DNA of 64,000 bases from Halomonas sp. (GTDB lineage Bacteria; Pseudomonadota; Gammaproteobacteria; Pseudomonadales; Halomonadaceae). Where the stretch lies: the NCBI RefSeq assembly GCF_014859505.1, contig NZ_JACUUD010000001.1, positions 26,110 through 90,109 of the forward strand, written 5' to 3'. Numbering within the stretch: the first letter of the stretch is position 1; each line of letters begins with the position of its first letter. The position numbers were made by a program, and so were the translations under genes. The notes under the pieces were generated by a model that saw only the letters and a program-made list of their open reading frames with translations, made no database searches and was not told the DNA's origin. Shown here piece after piece: positions 63,994 to 64,000 of the stretch.

Positions 63994-64000
63994 CGCCTGC

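Noticed and set aside
1-64000. tRNA, rRNA or riboswitch genes
   Set aside because: No cloverleaf with a conserved GTTCGA arm and no known riboswitch core was noticed; a tRNAscan-SE or Rfam search would be decisive.

Overview
This window looks like a chromosomal core segment of a high-GC halophilic gammaproteobacterium, most likely Halomonas or a close relative in the Halomonadaceae. This is inferred from gene content and gene order: the proA-nadD-rsfS-rlmH-mrdA-rodA-mltB-rlpA-dacA-ybeD-lipB block, the dsbD-accB-accC-prmA-dusB-fis-purH block, an OprI/Lpp-type lipoprotein, a topA-linked DUF6586 gene and a DUF3141 gene. No rRNA, tRNA, CRISPR array, phage or insertion sequence was seen. Coding density is high and no gene-free stretch exceeds about 300 bases.

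Layout. 1-5.5 kb: the 3' end of mfd, two L,D-transpeptidases flanking an lpp-like lipoprotein gene, and a divergent phosphoketolase-family gene. 5.6-14.1 kb: an orphan GspE/PilB-type ATPase, then a translationally coupled aa3/caa3-type oxidase operon (coxB with fused cytochrome c, ctaD with fused subunit III, a small membrane protein, a Cu P-type ATPase), and DUF2231 and HemJ/CopD-like membrane genes. 14.2-17.7 kb: ybiT, a two-gene operon of unknown role (GIY-YIG-like protein plus helical-bundle protein) behind an Anr/FNR-type box, and a NYN-domain gene. 17.7-27.6 kb: a three-gene RND efflux operon whose TolC-like protein carries an extra N-terminal periplasmic-binding-like domain, then topA with a coupled DUF6586 gene. 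27.8-32.5 kb: a DUF3141 (PhaC-like) protein with a phasin/histone-like tail, a lid-less degenerate biotin-carboxylase paralogue and a LysR regulator. 32.6-44.1 kb: lipA facing the lipB-to-proA cell-wall/elongasome cluster. 44.2-50.1 kb: two tandem degenerate-GGDEF membrane proteins, a DedA-PAP2 fusion, a LysE exporter, ubiX and mpl. 50.3-54.2 kb: PPi-dependent phosphofructokinase, a pseudo-PP2C/pseudokinase, and pyrophosphatase. 54.3-64 kb: DUF2333, dsbD, accBC, prmA, dusB-fis and purH.

Genes working together. Lpp ends in a C-terminal lysine and sits between two L,D-transpeptidases, the enzyme class that attaches Braun-type lipoprotein to peptidoglycan. PBP2, RodA, MltB, RlpA and the D,D-carboxypeptidase make and trim the wall, and Mpl recycles it. 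AccB and AccC supply malonyl-CoA. Pfp and Ppa both handle pyrophosphate and flank the pseudokinase.

Most notable observations. (1) A roughly 105-nt element occurs in three intergenic regions (15.95, 24.3 and 59.7 kb); its stems differ in sequence between copies but keep pairing, which indicates selection for structure. (2) A PP2C-kinase fusion has lost catalytic residues in both domains. (3) A biotin-carboxylase paralogue lacks the ATP-grasp lid. (4) Two adjacent membrane proteins carry degenerate GGDEF-like domains. (5) Near-identical PsrA-like dyads lie upstream of accBC and in the RND operon promoter. All family calls were made by reading the sequence; no database search was run.
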